DNA of 64,000 nucleotides, from NCBI GenBank assembly GCA_933207985.1, contig OW240914.1:202239402-202303401 (forward strand), given 5' to 3'. The notes under the pieces were generated by a model that saw only the letters and a list, made by a program, of their open reading frames with translations, was not told the DNA's origin and made no database searches. This DNA comes from Pelobates cultripes. Its lineage: Eukaryota; Chordata; Amphibia; Anura; Pelobatidae. A program made the position numbers and the translations under genes. Shown here piece after piece: positions 12,901 to 25,139 of this stretch (position 1 is its first letter; each line of letters opens with the position of its first letter).

Positions 12901-14060
12901 CTGGGTGTATTCACTAAGCTGTGAGTTGTAGTAAATTCACAAATTAATTCCCAAATCTGAGCAGAACAGATGATTTGAATCCTTCTCCAAATACAGTCAC
13001 AGACTGTCTGTTAAAGTTTAAATTGTGCAGTTTGGTTTTCCGTTTACTACAACCCACTGTTTGGTGAATACACCCCTGGCATGAATAGAGTGACCTGGGG
13101 TGTTTGTGAGAGGCATGTATCATTCAAAAAGAAACACTTTCATTATTAGCATTATCAAGTGGATTAACTGCTTTATAGCTGCAATAGATGGTTTGCATTT
13201 GCATCAGTGGTGAAACACAGCTCTTTTAATAGTAGCGATTTTCACTAACGAGAAAATTGTCAAGAATTGAATTTAAAGGGATAGTCCAACTTTTTTTTTG
13301 TAGAACACTGTTTTTGGATGGGGTAACCATTGCTTGCTTACCAAGACCAAGTTCTCCCTGCAGCCCAATCCTCTCCCAATTACATCACACCCTTTCACTT
13401 TTGATGGGAGAGCAATGTTCCTGAGCTGGGGCTAAGCTGAGGACTTTGGCAGCATGGAGGGGGGCCACCATTGATCCTCTGTTGCCAGCACGCTTGTATA
13501 TATTAATGACAGACAACAAATATGCACAGAATTCACATTAGCCAGCCCGGAATGATGTTGGAGGAAGACTTGCACCTCTGGCATGTTCTTTAACTCTCTA
13601 TGTGCAGGGATTCTCACTGAAGTGGCCATGGTTCTTGAGGTAACCCTTTGAAAGTTCATTTTAAATTCAAAGTTAAAATAAGCGAATTGGAAAACTTTCC
13701 ACAAAAGCTTTGCTTCCGTTTCGTCTTCTTTGACTTGAAATTTGAAATGAATTTTGACAATTCTAAGTAAAGTAGGAATAATGCAGAACAGAAAAAAGAA
13801 TTGCAGATTGATTATATTGCAATAGATTAATTTAGTTATGTTAAACTAAATACCGGGTTTCCCATTTAGTTTTATTAAAAAGGATTACTGAATTAATGGA
13901 GATATGTTTATCTCTTGCAATGCAGTGGGCATAAAATAATTTTGTAAACAATGCATTAGTCATTTTGTAAAAAGAACTAAACATTTTTTTTTTTAAATGT
14001 AATTTTGCAGACCTTCTTACTTTTAGATACTCCTTCAGCAGCATTAATGAGGTACCTGAA
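9965..14060. other. 3' flank of hand1, no gene seen
   Basis: AT-rich sequence with scattered stops in all frames and only short simple repeats. The open frames at 10.2-10.6, 11.4 and 13.4 kb show no domain, no codon bias and no splice-site pattern. Distal regulatory elements of hand1 are possible but cannot be identified here. Confidence 0.5.
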
Positions 14061-14065
14061 CATTC

Positions 14066-14072
14066 AGCACAT

Positions 14073-14104
<32 letters not shown>

Positions 14105-14510
14105 GCGCCAACAAATTCCACACTGAAGAAGTGTGTTTTCAAAGATTTTTTGAAGGAGTGGAGACTGGGTGAAAGTCTAACAGAGAAGGTGCAGCCCTGG
14201 AGAAGTCTTCGGCAGAGCGCAGGGGCCTAAATGGGACATACTTGTGTATAAGGGAGGATACATAGGTGGTAGCAGCATTATGTAGGGACTTGTAAGCATG
14301 CACCAGAATCTTAAATTGAGCCTATATCTAACTGAAAGCCAATGTAGGGACTGCCAGAGGGGGAGGCATGGGAGGTGCAGGCGAACAGGAAAATGAGCCT
14401 TGCTGCCGCATTCGTTATATATTGCAGCGGTGCAAGGGGATTGCAGTAGTCAAGGCGAGAAAGAACAGTGGCATGGACCAGCACCTTAGCTGTGTCTGGT
14501 GTTAAATGGT
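14066..14510 (-). repeat. Dispersed repeat with L2-type tail, second copy
   Basis: It starts with (ATT)n and TATAGCGCCAACAAATTCC and shares blocks with the 2.9-3.4 kb copy, including a GTGTTTTCAAAGATTTTTTGAAGGAGTGG-like segment and the GGAGAAGTCTT block. It is an interspersed repeat in minus orientation. Confidence 0.55.
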
Positions 14511-14809
14511 ATTAAATAGGGGCGGATGAAAGATGAATGTAACTAAATGGAGGTTACATTGTGACTAAATGGGACTGTTGGGTGGTTGACTTTAAAGATT
14601 ATTAACTTGATTAAATCTGCCTTCATATGTGTACAGCATCTCAAGTACATTTGGCTTACCCATTTATGTAGGAACATCTTCCTAACTGTAGATCATTTCC
14701 ATTTGGATTTCTATGGTTTTTTTTTCTTGCAAAGCCTGGACAAAATGTATATTAGCAAGGTAAGCAGTTAAATGATCTTCATGATTCAAGTCCCTCTTGA
14801 CAAGGTTAA

Positions 14810-15036
14810 AGGGATAGTATGGGCACCATAACAACTTCATCTACAATAAGTTGTTATGGTAACAGGAGGCCCCCAGGTGCACTCTTACCTTCAGGGATTA
14901 AACTGTTCTTGAACTATTTAACCCCAGAGTTTCCCCCAGCACTGTTTAATGCCTGAATTTAAGAATGCACCACAGGGCCTCATAGCCATAACAACTTCAA
15001 TGTTGAAAAATAGAAGGAAATCCAATATAGTGTTCC
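14810..15036. mobile_element. TTAA-flanked MITE
   Basis: The ends read AGGGATAGTATGGGCACC and ATATAGTGTTCC, with TTAA directly on both sides (14806-14809 and 15037-15040). Internal CCATAACAACTTCA motifs occur near both ends. TTAA target duplications fit a non-autonomous piggyBac-type element. The same family recurs many times in this window. Confidence 0.65.
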
Positions 15037-15239
15037 TTAAAGCAGCACTGTTACCCCCACCCCTCCAAAACTTTAGTATTTCCTAAATATAGAATCTTTA
15101 CAAAGTACTCACTGGAAATCCAACCTACTCAAAAGATATACTGAGACAAAGTAGTGTCAATCCCACAGCCTTCACCAAAGATGACTGCAGGGCCATTGGC
15201 TCTATATATGATGGATCCCTGCAGTCCTTGCAGCTGACA

Positions 15240-16070
15240 TCGGCTCCTGGCAGCTGCAGTGCCTGGAGCTGAAGATGAGTGCCAGGAACAGGATGGCAAT
15301 AGTGGCTGTAGTAGGTACATAGTGTAATAAGGGCTGCAGTGGGTGCATGGGGTTAAGAGGGGCTGTAGTGGGTGCAAGGGGTAATAGAGTCTGTATTTGG
15401 TGTATGGAGTAATAGGAGCTGTAGTTGGTGCAGAGGTAATGTGTGCTGTAGTGGGTGCAGGGGTAATAGGGGCTATAGTGGGTGCAGAGGGTAAGAGGAG
15501 CTGTATTAGGGGCAAGGGTGAAAGGGTCTGTAGTAGCTGCAGTTGGAAAGGGGTTGTAGTGAGTGCAGAAGTGATAGGGGCTATAGTGGGTGCATTGTGA
15601 AATATTGGCCGTGGTGGGTGCATGGTAAGAGGGGATGTAGTAGGTGCAGGGGAGGGAAAGGGGCTTTAGTGGGTGCAGAGGGGTATGGGCTGTAGTAGCT
15701 GCAGGGGTTAATAGGGGCTGTAGTGGTGCATGAGGTAATAGAGGATGAAGTAAGTGCAGGGTGGAAAGGGCTGTAGTGGTGCAGTCGGTGCAGGGGGGGA
15801 AGGGCCTGTAGTGGTGCAGTGGGTTAGAGGGGGCTGTAGAGGATGCAAGCAGTAATAGTAGCTGTAGTGGTTGCATGAGGTAATAGAGGATGTAGTGTGT
15901 GAAAGTGGTTTTAGGGGCTGCAGGGGCATAGGGACTGTAGTGCTGCATGGGGTTATAGGGGATGTAGTGAATGGGCTGTAATTGTGCAGGTGGGAAAGGG
16001 CCTGTAGTGGGTGCAGGGGGCAATAGGGGCTTCAGTGGGTAGTGTGGCATGGGGATAGGGCTTGTGGTAG
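15240..16070. repeat. GTAGTGGGTGCAGGGG minisatellite
   Basis: A degenerate tandem repeat with a core like GGGCTGTAGTGGGTGCAGGG, unit roughly 24-30 bases, over about 830 bases. Its strand asymmetry keeps a 282-codon frame open on the minus strand, but that protein (Pro/Leu/Thr-rich, periodic) is only a translation of the repeat. Confidence 0.85.
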
Positions 16071-16134
16071 GGAGTTATGTAATTGAGATGGGCGAGGGTG
16101 AAGCCATAGTGCAGGTACAGTATGTTGATGACAT

Positions 16135-16484
16135 GCCAATGTCAATGTGTAGCTGTGTGTGTGTGTGTATGTATCTGACACACAGATACACACACACTGG
16201 CACATAGTGGCACAAAGATACATACACTGACACACAGATACACACACCTTGACACACAGTGTGTGTGTGTGTGTGTGTGTATCTGTGTGTCAAAGTGTGT
16301 GTATCTGCATGTCAAAGTGTGTGTATCTGTGTTTGTATGTGTTGGTGTGTGTCTGTGTATCAAGGTGTGTGTATCTGTGTTTCTATGTGCCAGTGTGTGT
16401 ATCTGTGCATCAGTGTGTATGAATCTGACACACAGATACAAACACACTGGCACATAGTAGCACACAGATACACACACTGACACA
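16135..16484. repeat. TG/CA-rich minisatellite with strand switches
   Basis: Alternating blocks of GTGTGTATCTGTGT and its complement ACACAGATACACAC give several back-to-back inverted repeats able to form hairpins. It abuts the hAT-like element that starts at 16485. Confidence 0.8.
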
Positions 16485-16560
16485 CAGGGCCGGACTGGGG
16501 ATACAAAGCAGCCCTGGAAAAAAATGTATGCAAGCCCCATAAGTCATTGTGCCATGTAGA

Positions 16561-16615
<55 letters not shown>

Positions 16616-18351
16616 CAGCTATATATATTCTACGTTTATAAATTAGTAACTGGAGCAGGATAGTGGAGTGCAGGGAAATGTTGGTGTGTGAATGCAGATA
16701 AGAAGGGGTTGAATTGCCAGCCAGGTGTGAAACGTTATGAGCCACCTCAAATGCTTGTGCACAGTATTTGTTTTTTGAATGGTTATTTTTTTTATTTTTT
16801 TTTATTTGGGTATAAACACACACAACTTCAGTTTGTATGTTTGCGGGGGCATATTTGTATGTAGTTTGTGTGGATACAGGTGCACATATATGGAGCAGGT
16901 CAATGTGTTTGAATGTAGGGACATGTGTGTGGGGAGTCAGTGTGTGAATGCAGGGACGTGTCTGGATGTTTGATGTGCTTAAAGGTGCGTAGGTGTGTAG
17001 TAGGTCAAGGTGTTTTTGTGAATGCAGGGGTGTTTGTGTATGGTTTGCACTGTCTGGGTGAATGAAGTGGTGAATTTGTATCCCTTATTGTCTGTAGTCC
17101 ATTACCATCTCCAATAGCAAGTAGCCCATTACTGCCCCATAGCTTGTAGTCCATTTTTCTCCCCTATTTCTCATAGGTAGAAGCCCAGTCTCTGCTCTCT
17201 GTAGTTAGTTGCCCATCCCCATATAGTTAATAGCCTATGTTCCTCCTCTACCCCATAGATAGTACCCAAACCCCCCTATAGTAGAAACACTCACTTCCTC
17301 TCTCCCATAGATAGTACTACATTCTCCTCTTGGCCTTGATTTTTCTCCTCAACCCATTCTCCCCCCCATAGATAACACTCAAGTCCCATTCCCCCCTAGA
17401 GAGTACCCCAATCCCCCCCATAGATAGTACCTCAATTCCCCTCCTCAGAGATAGTACCCCAATCCCTCTCCCCATATACAGTACCCCAAACTCTCTCCCT
17501 ATATATACAGTACCCCAATCCCTCTCCCCATATACAGTACCCCAAACTCTCTCTCTATATATACAGTACCCCAATCCCTCTCCCCATATACAGTACCCCA
17601 TGTTTCTCCCTATATACAGTACCCCAATCCCTCTCCCCATATACAGTACCCCAATCTCTCTCCCTATATATACAGTACCTCAATCTTTCTCCCTATATAC
17701 AGTACCCCAATCCCTCTCCCCATATACAGTACCCCAATCTCTCTCCCTATATGTACAGTACCCCAAACCCTCTCCCCAACCCTCCTATCATAGTTGGTAC
17801 CCCAATCCCCCTATAATAGATCGAACCCTAATCCCTCTCCCCATAAATGGTACCCCAATCTCCTCTAAACCCACTCCTTTAGAGAGTTACAGATTCTAAT
17901 GATTTCCCCCCACTCCAGCCCTGTCCCAGTCATTGATAACAAGGACCTGTACCTGATGTAGAGCTTCATGAACTCAGCATGCTGCCTGTACTGCTTATCA
18001 TAGCAGCTCCGCACCTCTTGTGCTGCCCTTTCACTCATGACGTCACTTCCCCCGGAATGAGCCGCACGGAGCTGCTCTGATCAGTACAACAGGCAGCATG
18101 AGTGCAAGTCCGTGCGGCTGCGTTCCAACCCCCGACAGAGGCTCTGCTCATAGCGCCTCTGTCGGCTTTATTACAGGCAAGACCAATTTTTCAGTGTGTA
18201 TCTGCGAGCTGTGTCGGCTGCTCTCGGTGCATTGTGCGGCCGCACTGCTCGCCTCACGCAATCCTAAGGCTGGCCGTGACTGCATGCCGGCCCCAGTTGC
18301 CGCGGCCCACCGAGAAATTTCTTGGTATCCCGGTGGGCCAGTCCGGCCCTG
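16485..18351. mobile_element. hAT-like non-autonomous element A
   Basis: The ends are CAGGGCCGGACTGGGGATAC and its near-inverse GGGCCAGTCCGGCCCTG, so the element has terminal inverted repeats starting CAGGGCCGGACTGG. Flanks TGACACAC / GGACACAC are consistent with an 8-base target duplication with one mismatch. It contains a (TA)n tract, a 29-base CAGTACCCCAATCCCTCTCC minisatellite at 17400-17780, and a long stem with a TGACGTCA octamer at 18038-18045. No transposase is present. hAT assignment rests on CAG ends and 8-base duplications. Confidence 0.65.
17400..17780. repeat. CAGTACCCCAATCCCTCTCC minisatellite
   Basis: About a dozen units of roughly 27-31 bases, alternating TCCCCATATA and TCCCTATATATA spacers. 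It lies inside hAT-like element A. The open frames on both strands are repeat translations. Confidence 0.88.
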
Positions 18352-18374
18352 GACACACTGTGTGTGTGGGCCTT

Positions 18375-19228
18375 GAACTCTTTGTCATGTTGCTCAAACC
18401 ATTCCTAAAGGATTTTTCTTCAGTGTGGCAGGATGCAATATCCTGCTAAAAGAGGCCACTACCATTAGAGAACACCATTGCCATGAAGGGGTTACATGGT
18501 CTGCAACAATCTCTAGGTAAATGTTATGTGTTACAGTAAAATCCACATGAATGCCAGGACCCAAAGTTCTCTTGGTCTGCATTCTTTCCATAATGCATCC
18601 ACCTGCGATCTTTTCCCCAGGTAATCAACGCACATTCACCCAGCCATTGCCCTGATCTAAAAGAAAACATGATTCATCAGACCAGGGAACCTTCTTCCAT
18701 TGCTCCTTGTTCCAGTTTTGATGCTCATGTCTCCATTGAAAGTGCTTTCAGCAGTGGACAGGGGCCATCATTGGCACTCTGACCAGTCTGCGGTAACTTT
18801 GTCACATATGCAGCAAACTTCGATGCACTGTGTGTTCTGACACCTTTCTATTGTGGCCATTATGTTACGGACAAAGTTTTTCAGCAATTTGAGCTACAGT
18901 AGCTCTTCTGTGTGATCAGACCAGACAGGCTAGCTTTCACACCACACTTACATCAATGAGCTTTGGGCGCCCAAGATCCTAACTCCGGTTCACTGGTTGT
19001 CCTTCTTTTTTCACTTTTGATAGGTACTAACCATTGCATACCGGGAAAACTCCATACGACTTGCTGTTTTGGAGATGCTCAGACCTAGTTTTCTAGCCAT
19101 CACTGTTTGGCCACTTCACTTTCTATCCAATATATCCCATCACTTGACAGGTGCCATTGTAGCGATATAATCAATGTTATTCACTTTACCTGTCAGTGGT
19201 TTTAAAGTTGTGGCTGATCAGTGTATAA
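18375..19228 (-). pseudogene. Dead Tc1-like transposase copy 1
   Basis: Read on the minus strand it contains a Tc1/mariner-type catalytic segment with DESCFLLDQGNGWVNVR and, downstream, KRTLGPGIHVDF. Frame breaks and stops are frequent. The minus-strand 5' end (TACACTGATCAGCCACAAC) resembles a transposon terminus; the other end is cut off where hAT-like element A lies. The Tc1 assignment comes from the S-D-E block and terminal motif and is inference. Confidence 0.6.
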
Positions 19229-19229
19229 C

Positions 19230-21620
19230 CATATAGAGTTATTTTCACATTTATATATATATATGCATATATACTCTTTACACCATAAGCTTCACAATGA
19301 GCTGAAGTGTTAATGACATTTAGATTAATGCTTAAATTGGATTTATATAAAGTTTTGCAGACTTTGGTGACCTAATATCAAGGCTTAAAATAACTGGCTG
19401 CCTACCTCCTCGTGTCAAATAGAGGCCAGGAAGCCTGCCTGCCAATGGACATGAGTTTAGGTTTTGGTACCGCACTCAAGGCTATGCAACCTCTTGTAGT
19501 TTGAATAATAGCTTATTAATCAAGCAGTGTGTGAGATGCCCAGGTTTGTAACATAACAGTTCATTCTTTTTTTTTTTTTTAAAGATGGGGGTTGGGGAGG
19601 GGTTAGTGCTTGGGGTGGAAGGCCCATTAGTGTTAATGTGGCAAACTCAAAGGCACCTTTATAACTGCAACATGTACAAAACAATCTTTCCTTTATAAAG
19701 CCCCCCTTTCTAAAAAGGGTGGGGTATAAAAAACAGTCTTCAAGAAAAAGCCAAGGAAAATTAGATCAAAAAAAGCCTAAAGCATTTTAATGAGGTAAAA
19801 CACCTCTGCAGTAATGATCGCACTGGGACTGCAAAAAGCTGGGCTGAAAAGCCCAAAGGAGCTGCAAAGCACTTTGTATTCTAGGGGAGGGAAAGGGCTG
19901 TTGCTGCGAGAGGTTAAAATATAGAGTAGAGGTTCAAATGTGGCAAATGGAAGCAACAACCTCATGAAAAAGCAGCATGTTGCTTTCTATAATGGCACTG
20001 AGTGTAGCTAGTTGAAGTATCACTTCCTGTATAGTGTTTTGGGACTCAGGACCTGAGAAGTTAAATAGCTAATGCAAAGTTGCGGGAAGGAAGAGTTTCT
20101 AGCTTTCTGTATAAATTCAACATATTTACAATCATAGAATCATACTTCAGAGCTCTATTTAACCAGTGCACTTCCATTTTCATAGGTGTCTTTCTTAAAG
20201 AGTATGATCTGTTAGCTCACGGTCTATCTAGAACGGACTATCGATGTATGAAATATCTTCAGGGCCATTTAATTTTCTACAGATTTGTTTTCCAATTGTA
20301 CAGCGCTGCGTAATGTGTTGGCACATTATAAATGCAAGTAATAAAAATATATAAATCTGATGATCCCACAGGGAGCTGACGCTATGTTGGGCTTTAGCTA
20401 ACAAAATCAAGCAGTCATGGCTGACTTTGGCACTACAGAGAGCAGAGATTTGTGAACAAGACTTCCCATGATTTCAACTTGTGTTAAGGCCAATGTATCT
20501 ATCACAAATAAATGTTAATTACATTTAGATATACTAATACTACTACTACTAATAATAATAATAATAAACCCTACAACAGTTCATATGGTTATTCAGCCAT
20601 TCTCCTCTACAATGTCATCCTATGATTGTACCGGTCTGCTGTTGTCCTTCATGCTTCCTTTTGCATTGGGATTCTTGTGAACACTAGACAAAGCAATACT
20701 ATTGATAACTACCACCTTGTACATTGTCAATTGCATTGTATCGATTGTATGATTGATTAAATGGCTCTTGTGTGAAGTTGGCTGACTTGCCGCAATTAGA
20801 CAATTGCCTAACATTTTGATATGACTTTCCTGGAAGTTGCTAGATATCGTATAAACACATAAGTTTGAGTGCCATAATTATCTGAAGTCCCATGGACATA
20901 CCAGACAACATTAAATGGCATAAATGAGTAAGTTCCTTGACAGTGTAAGAATGATGACAGTTAAAGTTTAGAGTATCCTGAGATCCTGAGTGCACATGTA
21001 AACCTTAACATGGATAGATTAACCCAAACTAAAATAAATAAATAAAAGACCCTTACCCCTTAGTAAAATAAATAAATAACTACTATTTTATGAATGCTGT
21101 TCTCTTACATCCATTACAGTATTGCTCAAATGATGCTCAGCATTTTAAATGTTTACAGTGTTATTCACTAAAACATATTATTGGGGGGGGGTTTGACCTG
21201 CACGGACTGTGGGCGGTTAGCTCTCTATACAAACAATGCCTCAGAAACTTCTACACATCATGAAATTGCCCATAAACATCATAAACGCATGTCACCATCC
21301 AAGCAGGCGAGAGTTACAGAGACATAGATAGCATTTAGGGCAATGAAGAGGTCAAATCTAAAGAGGGCTGCGGTGGTGCGCACACCTATCCATTGTTAAC
21401 CCCTTCCCTTTAAGTCAACCTCCTTAGCAATGGAAACCCCTTCCCTGTCAGCTAGCCTCCCTACCCAGTGCTAACCCCTTGCCTGTCAGCCAACCTCCTT
21501 ACCAAGTGGTAACCCCTTCCCTATCATTCAACCTCCCTACCCAGTGTTAACCCCTCCCCTGCCAATTTCTGTCAGCCAACCTCGCTGCATAGTGTTAACC
21601 CCTCCCCTGGTTATAATAAT
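19230..21620. other. Intergenic, no gene seen
   Basis: AT-rich unique-looking sequence with an L2-type tail at about 20295-20350 (TACAGCGCTGCGTAATGTG), a short (AAT)n near 20550, and a degenerate CCTCCCTACCCAGTGTTAACCCCT tandem repeat at 21400-21605. No supported coding exon. Confidence 0.5.
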
Positions 21621-21629
21621 ACTGTCTAT

Positions 21630-23007
21630 TTTCCCCTTTAGCATCAATGACAGCGTGCATAGTTGTCTATGAGGCCCCTAATTCTTGCATGTGGTATAGC
21701 TGCTTATTCATCTTGGCAAAATGCCTCCAGGTCATGCAAAGTCTTTGGTCATCTTGCATGAACTGCACTTTTGAGATCTCCCCAGAGTGGCTTGATGATA
21801 TTAAGGTCAGGAGATGGTGATGGCCACTCCAGAACCTTTGCCTTTTTCTGCTGTAACCACTGGAGGGTCAACTTGACCTTGTGCTTAGGGTCATTGTTAT
21901 GCTGGAAAGTCCAAGAGCGTCCCATGTGCAGAATTCATGCAGAAGAATGCAAAATGTCTGCCAGTATTTTCAGATAACATGCTGCATTAATTTTGCCATC
22001 AATTTTCTCAAGATTCCCAGTGCCTTTAGAGCTCACCTCCTCCCCCCCCTCCAAAAAACATCAGGGAGCCACCACCATGCTTCACAGTGGGGATGGTATT
22101 CTTTTCACTATAGGCCTTGTTGACCCCATCTCCAAACATAGCACTTATGGTTGTGATCTTAAAGCTACAAATTACAGTGTTCCAGAAGCTGTGAGGCGTG
22201 TCGGGTATATTGTAACCAGGCTTTTCTGTGACATTGGCGCAGTAAAGGCTTCTTTCTGACAACTCGAACATGCAGCTCATTTTTGTTCAAGTATCGTCGT
22301 ATTGTGCTCCTTGAAACAATCACATTGTCTTCTTCCAGAGCAGACTGTATTTCTCATGCAGTTACCTGTGGGTTTTTCTTTGTATCCCGAACAATTCTTA
22401 TGGCAGTTGTGGCTGAAATCTTTCTTGGTCTACCTGACCGTGGCTTGGTATCAAGAGATCTCCGAATTTTCCACTTCTTAATAAGTGATTGAACAGTACT
22501 GACTGGCATCTTCAAGGCTTTGGATATTTTTTTAAATCCTTTTTCATCTTTATAAAGTTACATTACTTTGTTAAGCAGGTCTTTTGACAGTTCTTTTCTG
22601 CTCCCCATGGCTCAGTATCTAGCCTGCTCAGTGCATCCACATGAGAGCTAATAAACTCATTGACTATTTATACACAGACACTAATTGTAATTTAAAAAGC
22701 CACAAGTGTGGGGAATTAACCTTTAATTGCCATTTTACACTGTGGGTGTCACCTCGTATGCCAAACATTCAAGGGTATGTAAACTTTTTATCAAGGCCAT
22801 TTGGGTGATTTCTGTTACCATTATGATGTAAAAAGGAGCCAAACAACTATGTGATAATAAATGGAATAGATAGCTTCATATGATCACTATCCTTCAATAA
22901 AAAAATAAAATAAAATGTTTTTTGGCGTGATCAGTCATATTTTCAAAATCAATGTCAAAATTTTACAATTTCTGCCAGGGTATGCAAACTTTTGAGCACA
23001 ACTGTAT
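21630..23007 (-). pseudogene. Dead Tc1-like transposon copy 2
   Basis: The minus-strand start ACAGTTGTGCTCAAAAGTTT is a classic Tc1-like terminus. The transposase reading starts at the ATG at 22608 (MGSRKELSKDLL), followed by a helix-turn-helix-like region with KKISKALKMPVSTVQ and the GRPRKISATT hinge. At least two in-frame stops (a TAA about 17 codons in, and a TGA after NPQVTA) and later frameshifts show it is inactive. It is more intact than the copy at 18.4-19.2 kb and belongs to a different subfamily. Confidence 0.82.
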
Positions 23008-23250
23008 ATTAGATATATATAAAGAGAGAGAGAGAGAGATAACACAGAGCTCTATAGGTATATATGAGTTTGTCTCTTTATATTTATTTATAATAATCAT
23101 ATGACACTACATGATATCTAATGTGGAGCGGAAATGTTTGTGTGTGTGATGTGTTTTGTAAGTTCTAATGTCTGAATGCTGAGGAGGTTTGTCTGCACAT
23201 TATGTGCATGTGTAGTGCTGAGTGAAGCTCAGGCACGCCCAGTAATGCGT

Positions 23251-23500
23251 GTCATTACTGATTCTCACAGAGAATCACTGGAGCATGGCCATTGGTGGAC
23301 AGACATTGTGGGCGTGTCATTACTAATTCTCACAGAGAATCACTGGAGCATGGCCATTGGTGGACAGACATTGTGGGCGTGTCATTACTGATTCTCACAG
23401 AGAATCACTGGATCATGGCCATTGGTGGACAGACATTGTGGGCATGTCATTACTGATTCTCACAGAGAATCACTGGAGCATGTCCATTGGCAGACGGACA
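23251..23500. repeat. 65-base tandem repeat, 4 copies
   Basis: Units begin GTCATTACTGATTCTCACAG at 23251, 23316, 23381 and 23446, exactly 65 bases apart, with few differences. Each unit has the inverted pair GATTCTC/GAGAATC. 65 is not a multiple of three, so it is not a coding repeat. High identity suggests a recent expansion. Confidence 0.93.
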
Positions 23501-24414
23501 TTTACTTCTAAAGCTCATTTTACACTGTTTAGGGAAAAAGGCATTCACTGACATTAGGTTTACTGTTGGGGAGGAGGGATCAGATATACATTTTTTTTTT
23601 ACCTATACAGTTCCTTTAATTAATTATTAAATTATTAAGACTCTGTGAGGATAAAATAATGATTCAAAGTGCCTGAACTATTCTTAAAGTGGCCTATATC
23701 CTAATTAAGGGCCTCAATATAAATACTGTATCTACTATGGGATTTAGAAAAAAAATCTAAAAAATAATTGTAAATATCCATAGAGGTAAATATCCAAGTA
23801 CCGATGTCTGTAATTATAAAAAGCCTCATTGCGCAGTATAGCTATAAGAGTTATAATTTTCATAGAATTGCTTATCTCGATTTAATACTATTTTTCACAC
23901 AATCAGTCATTAGAACATCCATATACAGAGTGCTGGGAATACCCTTCTCCATGCTACCTTGAGTCATCTAGACATCTCATCATGTCTAACTTTGAGATGT
24001 TTCTTGATGAATCATGAGTTTTCAAGGAGAATTTCAGGAACGAGTGTATTCTCTGTGCCCGCTGTCTGTAAGGTGGCACAGGCGGCCACCTTAGTGTGCC
24101 AGAGCAGGGGGGCACAAAAATCCAAATCTCCTGCCTCTGGCTGGGGACTCAACTTTTTCAAAACACAGCGGCCTACCTCGCTCTTCCTGCAGCCAGCACA
24201 CAGCAGCTTGGCACTGAAGTCAGCTGGCTCCTTCTGATGATGTCAGGATGAGTGTGTGACTTCCACATCACTTTTCTCAGACTCTCCAGTGGACCTGACG
24301 TGATCTGCAAGTTCTAGCTTCAGGTCTTGTCCTGTCCCACCGGATCCTCAGGGATAAGGTTTCTCCCCTCCCTGGCCCAAGGTAATCCTCAGATAATCCC
24401 CCTCTACAGCCCGT

Positions 24415-24830
24415 GTGGCAACCTGTACAGCATCTATTCCACCTCTAATGCCCCTCTACTGCCCTGTGCCCTCCTCCACAGCCCCTGCCCTCTATAGCAC
24501 ATCTGCCCCCTCTACAGCCTCTGTCACCTCTCTACAGTGTCTGTCCCCCTCTACAGCCTCTGTCACCTCTCTACAGTGTCTGTCCCCTGTGTCCTCTCTA
24601 CTGCTTCTGTTCCCCCCCACTACAGCCCCAGTTAACCCATCCACAGCCATTGTGCACCCTTACAGCCCCTGTCCACCTCTACAGCCTCCCTTACCCTCCT
24701 TACCCATTGTGCTCCCCTCTACAGCCTCTGTGCCTCCTTCTCCAGCCCCTGTTCTCCCCTCTACTGCCCCTGCACCCTCCTCTACAGCCCCTGTACCCTC
24801 ACCACAGACCTTGTGCCCTCACCGCAGACG
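24415..24830. repeat. CTCTACAGCCCCTGT minisatellite
   Basis: A pyrimidine-rich degenerate tandem repeat with CCTCTACAGCCTCTGTCCCC as core. The 152-codon frame across it (Pro/Ser/Thr/Ala) is a repeat translation with no domain. Confidence 0.85.
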
Positions 24831-25139
24831 CTGTAGGAGGGGGACACAGGGTCTGTGTCCCCATGGGCAATAGTTAGGGGTAGGGGCTGTAGAGGGGGAC
24901 ACACGGGCTGTGTTTGGGGAAAAGGGGCTGGAGAGTCCCATAGTCCCCTACTACAACCCCTACTCCTCAATTACAGCCAATATCACCCCACTACAACCCA
25001 CTGCCAGTGTCCTTCTTGAGATTAGGTTCTGGATTCACACCTGCTTTGTATTCCTATGTCTGTATGACCATATGACTGTGTATGTAATTCTTAATATGCC
25101 TGTGTCTGTATGTCTCTATGCAATGTTTTGGCATGCATA

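Noticed and set aside
15202..16050. 282-codon open frame on the minus strand
   Set aside because: It lies entirely in a degenerate tandem repeat and is Pro/Leu/Thr/Tyr-periodic; neighbouring frames are open too.
23251..23500. Regular 65-base periodicity with internal dyad, CRISPR-like
   Set aside because: No spacers; head-to-tail identical units in animal DNA.
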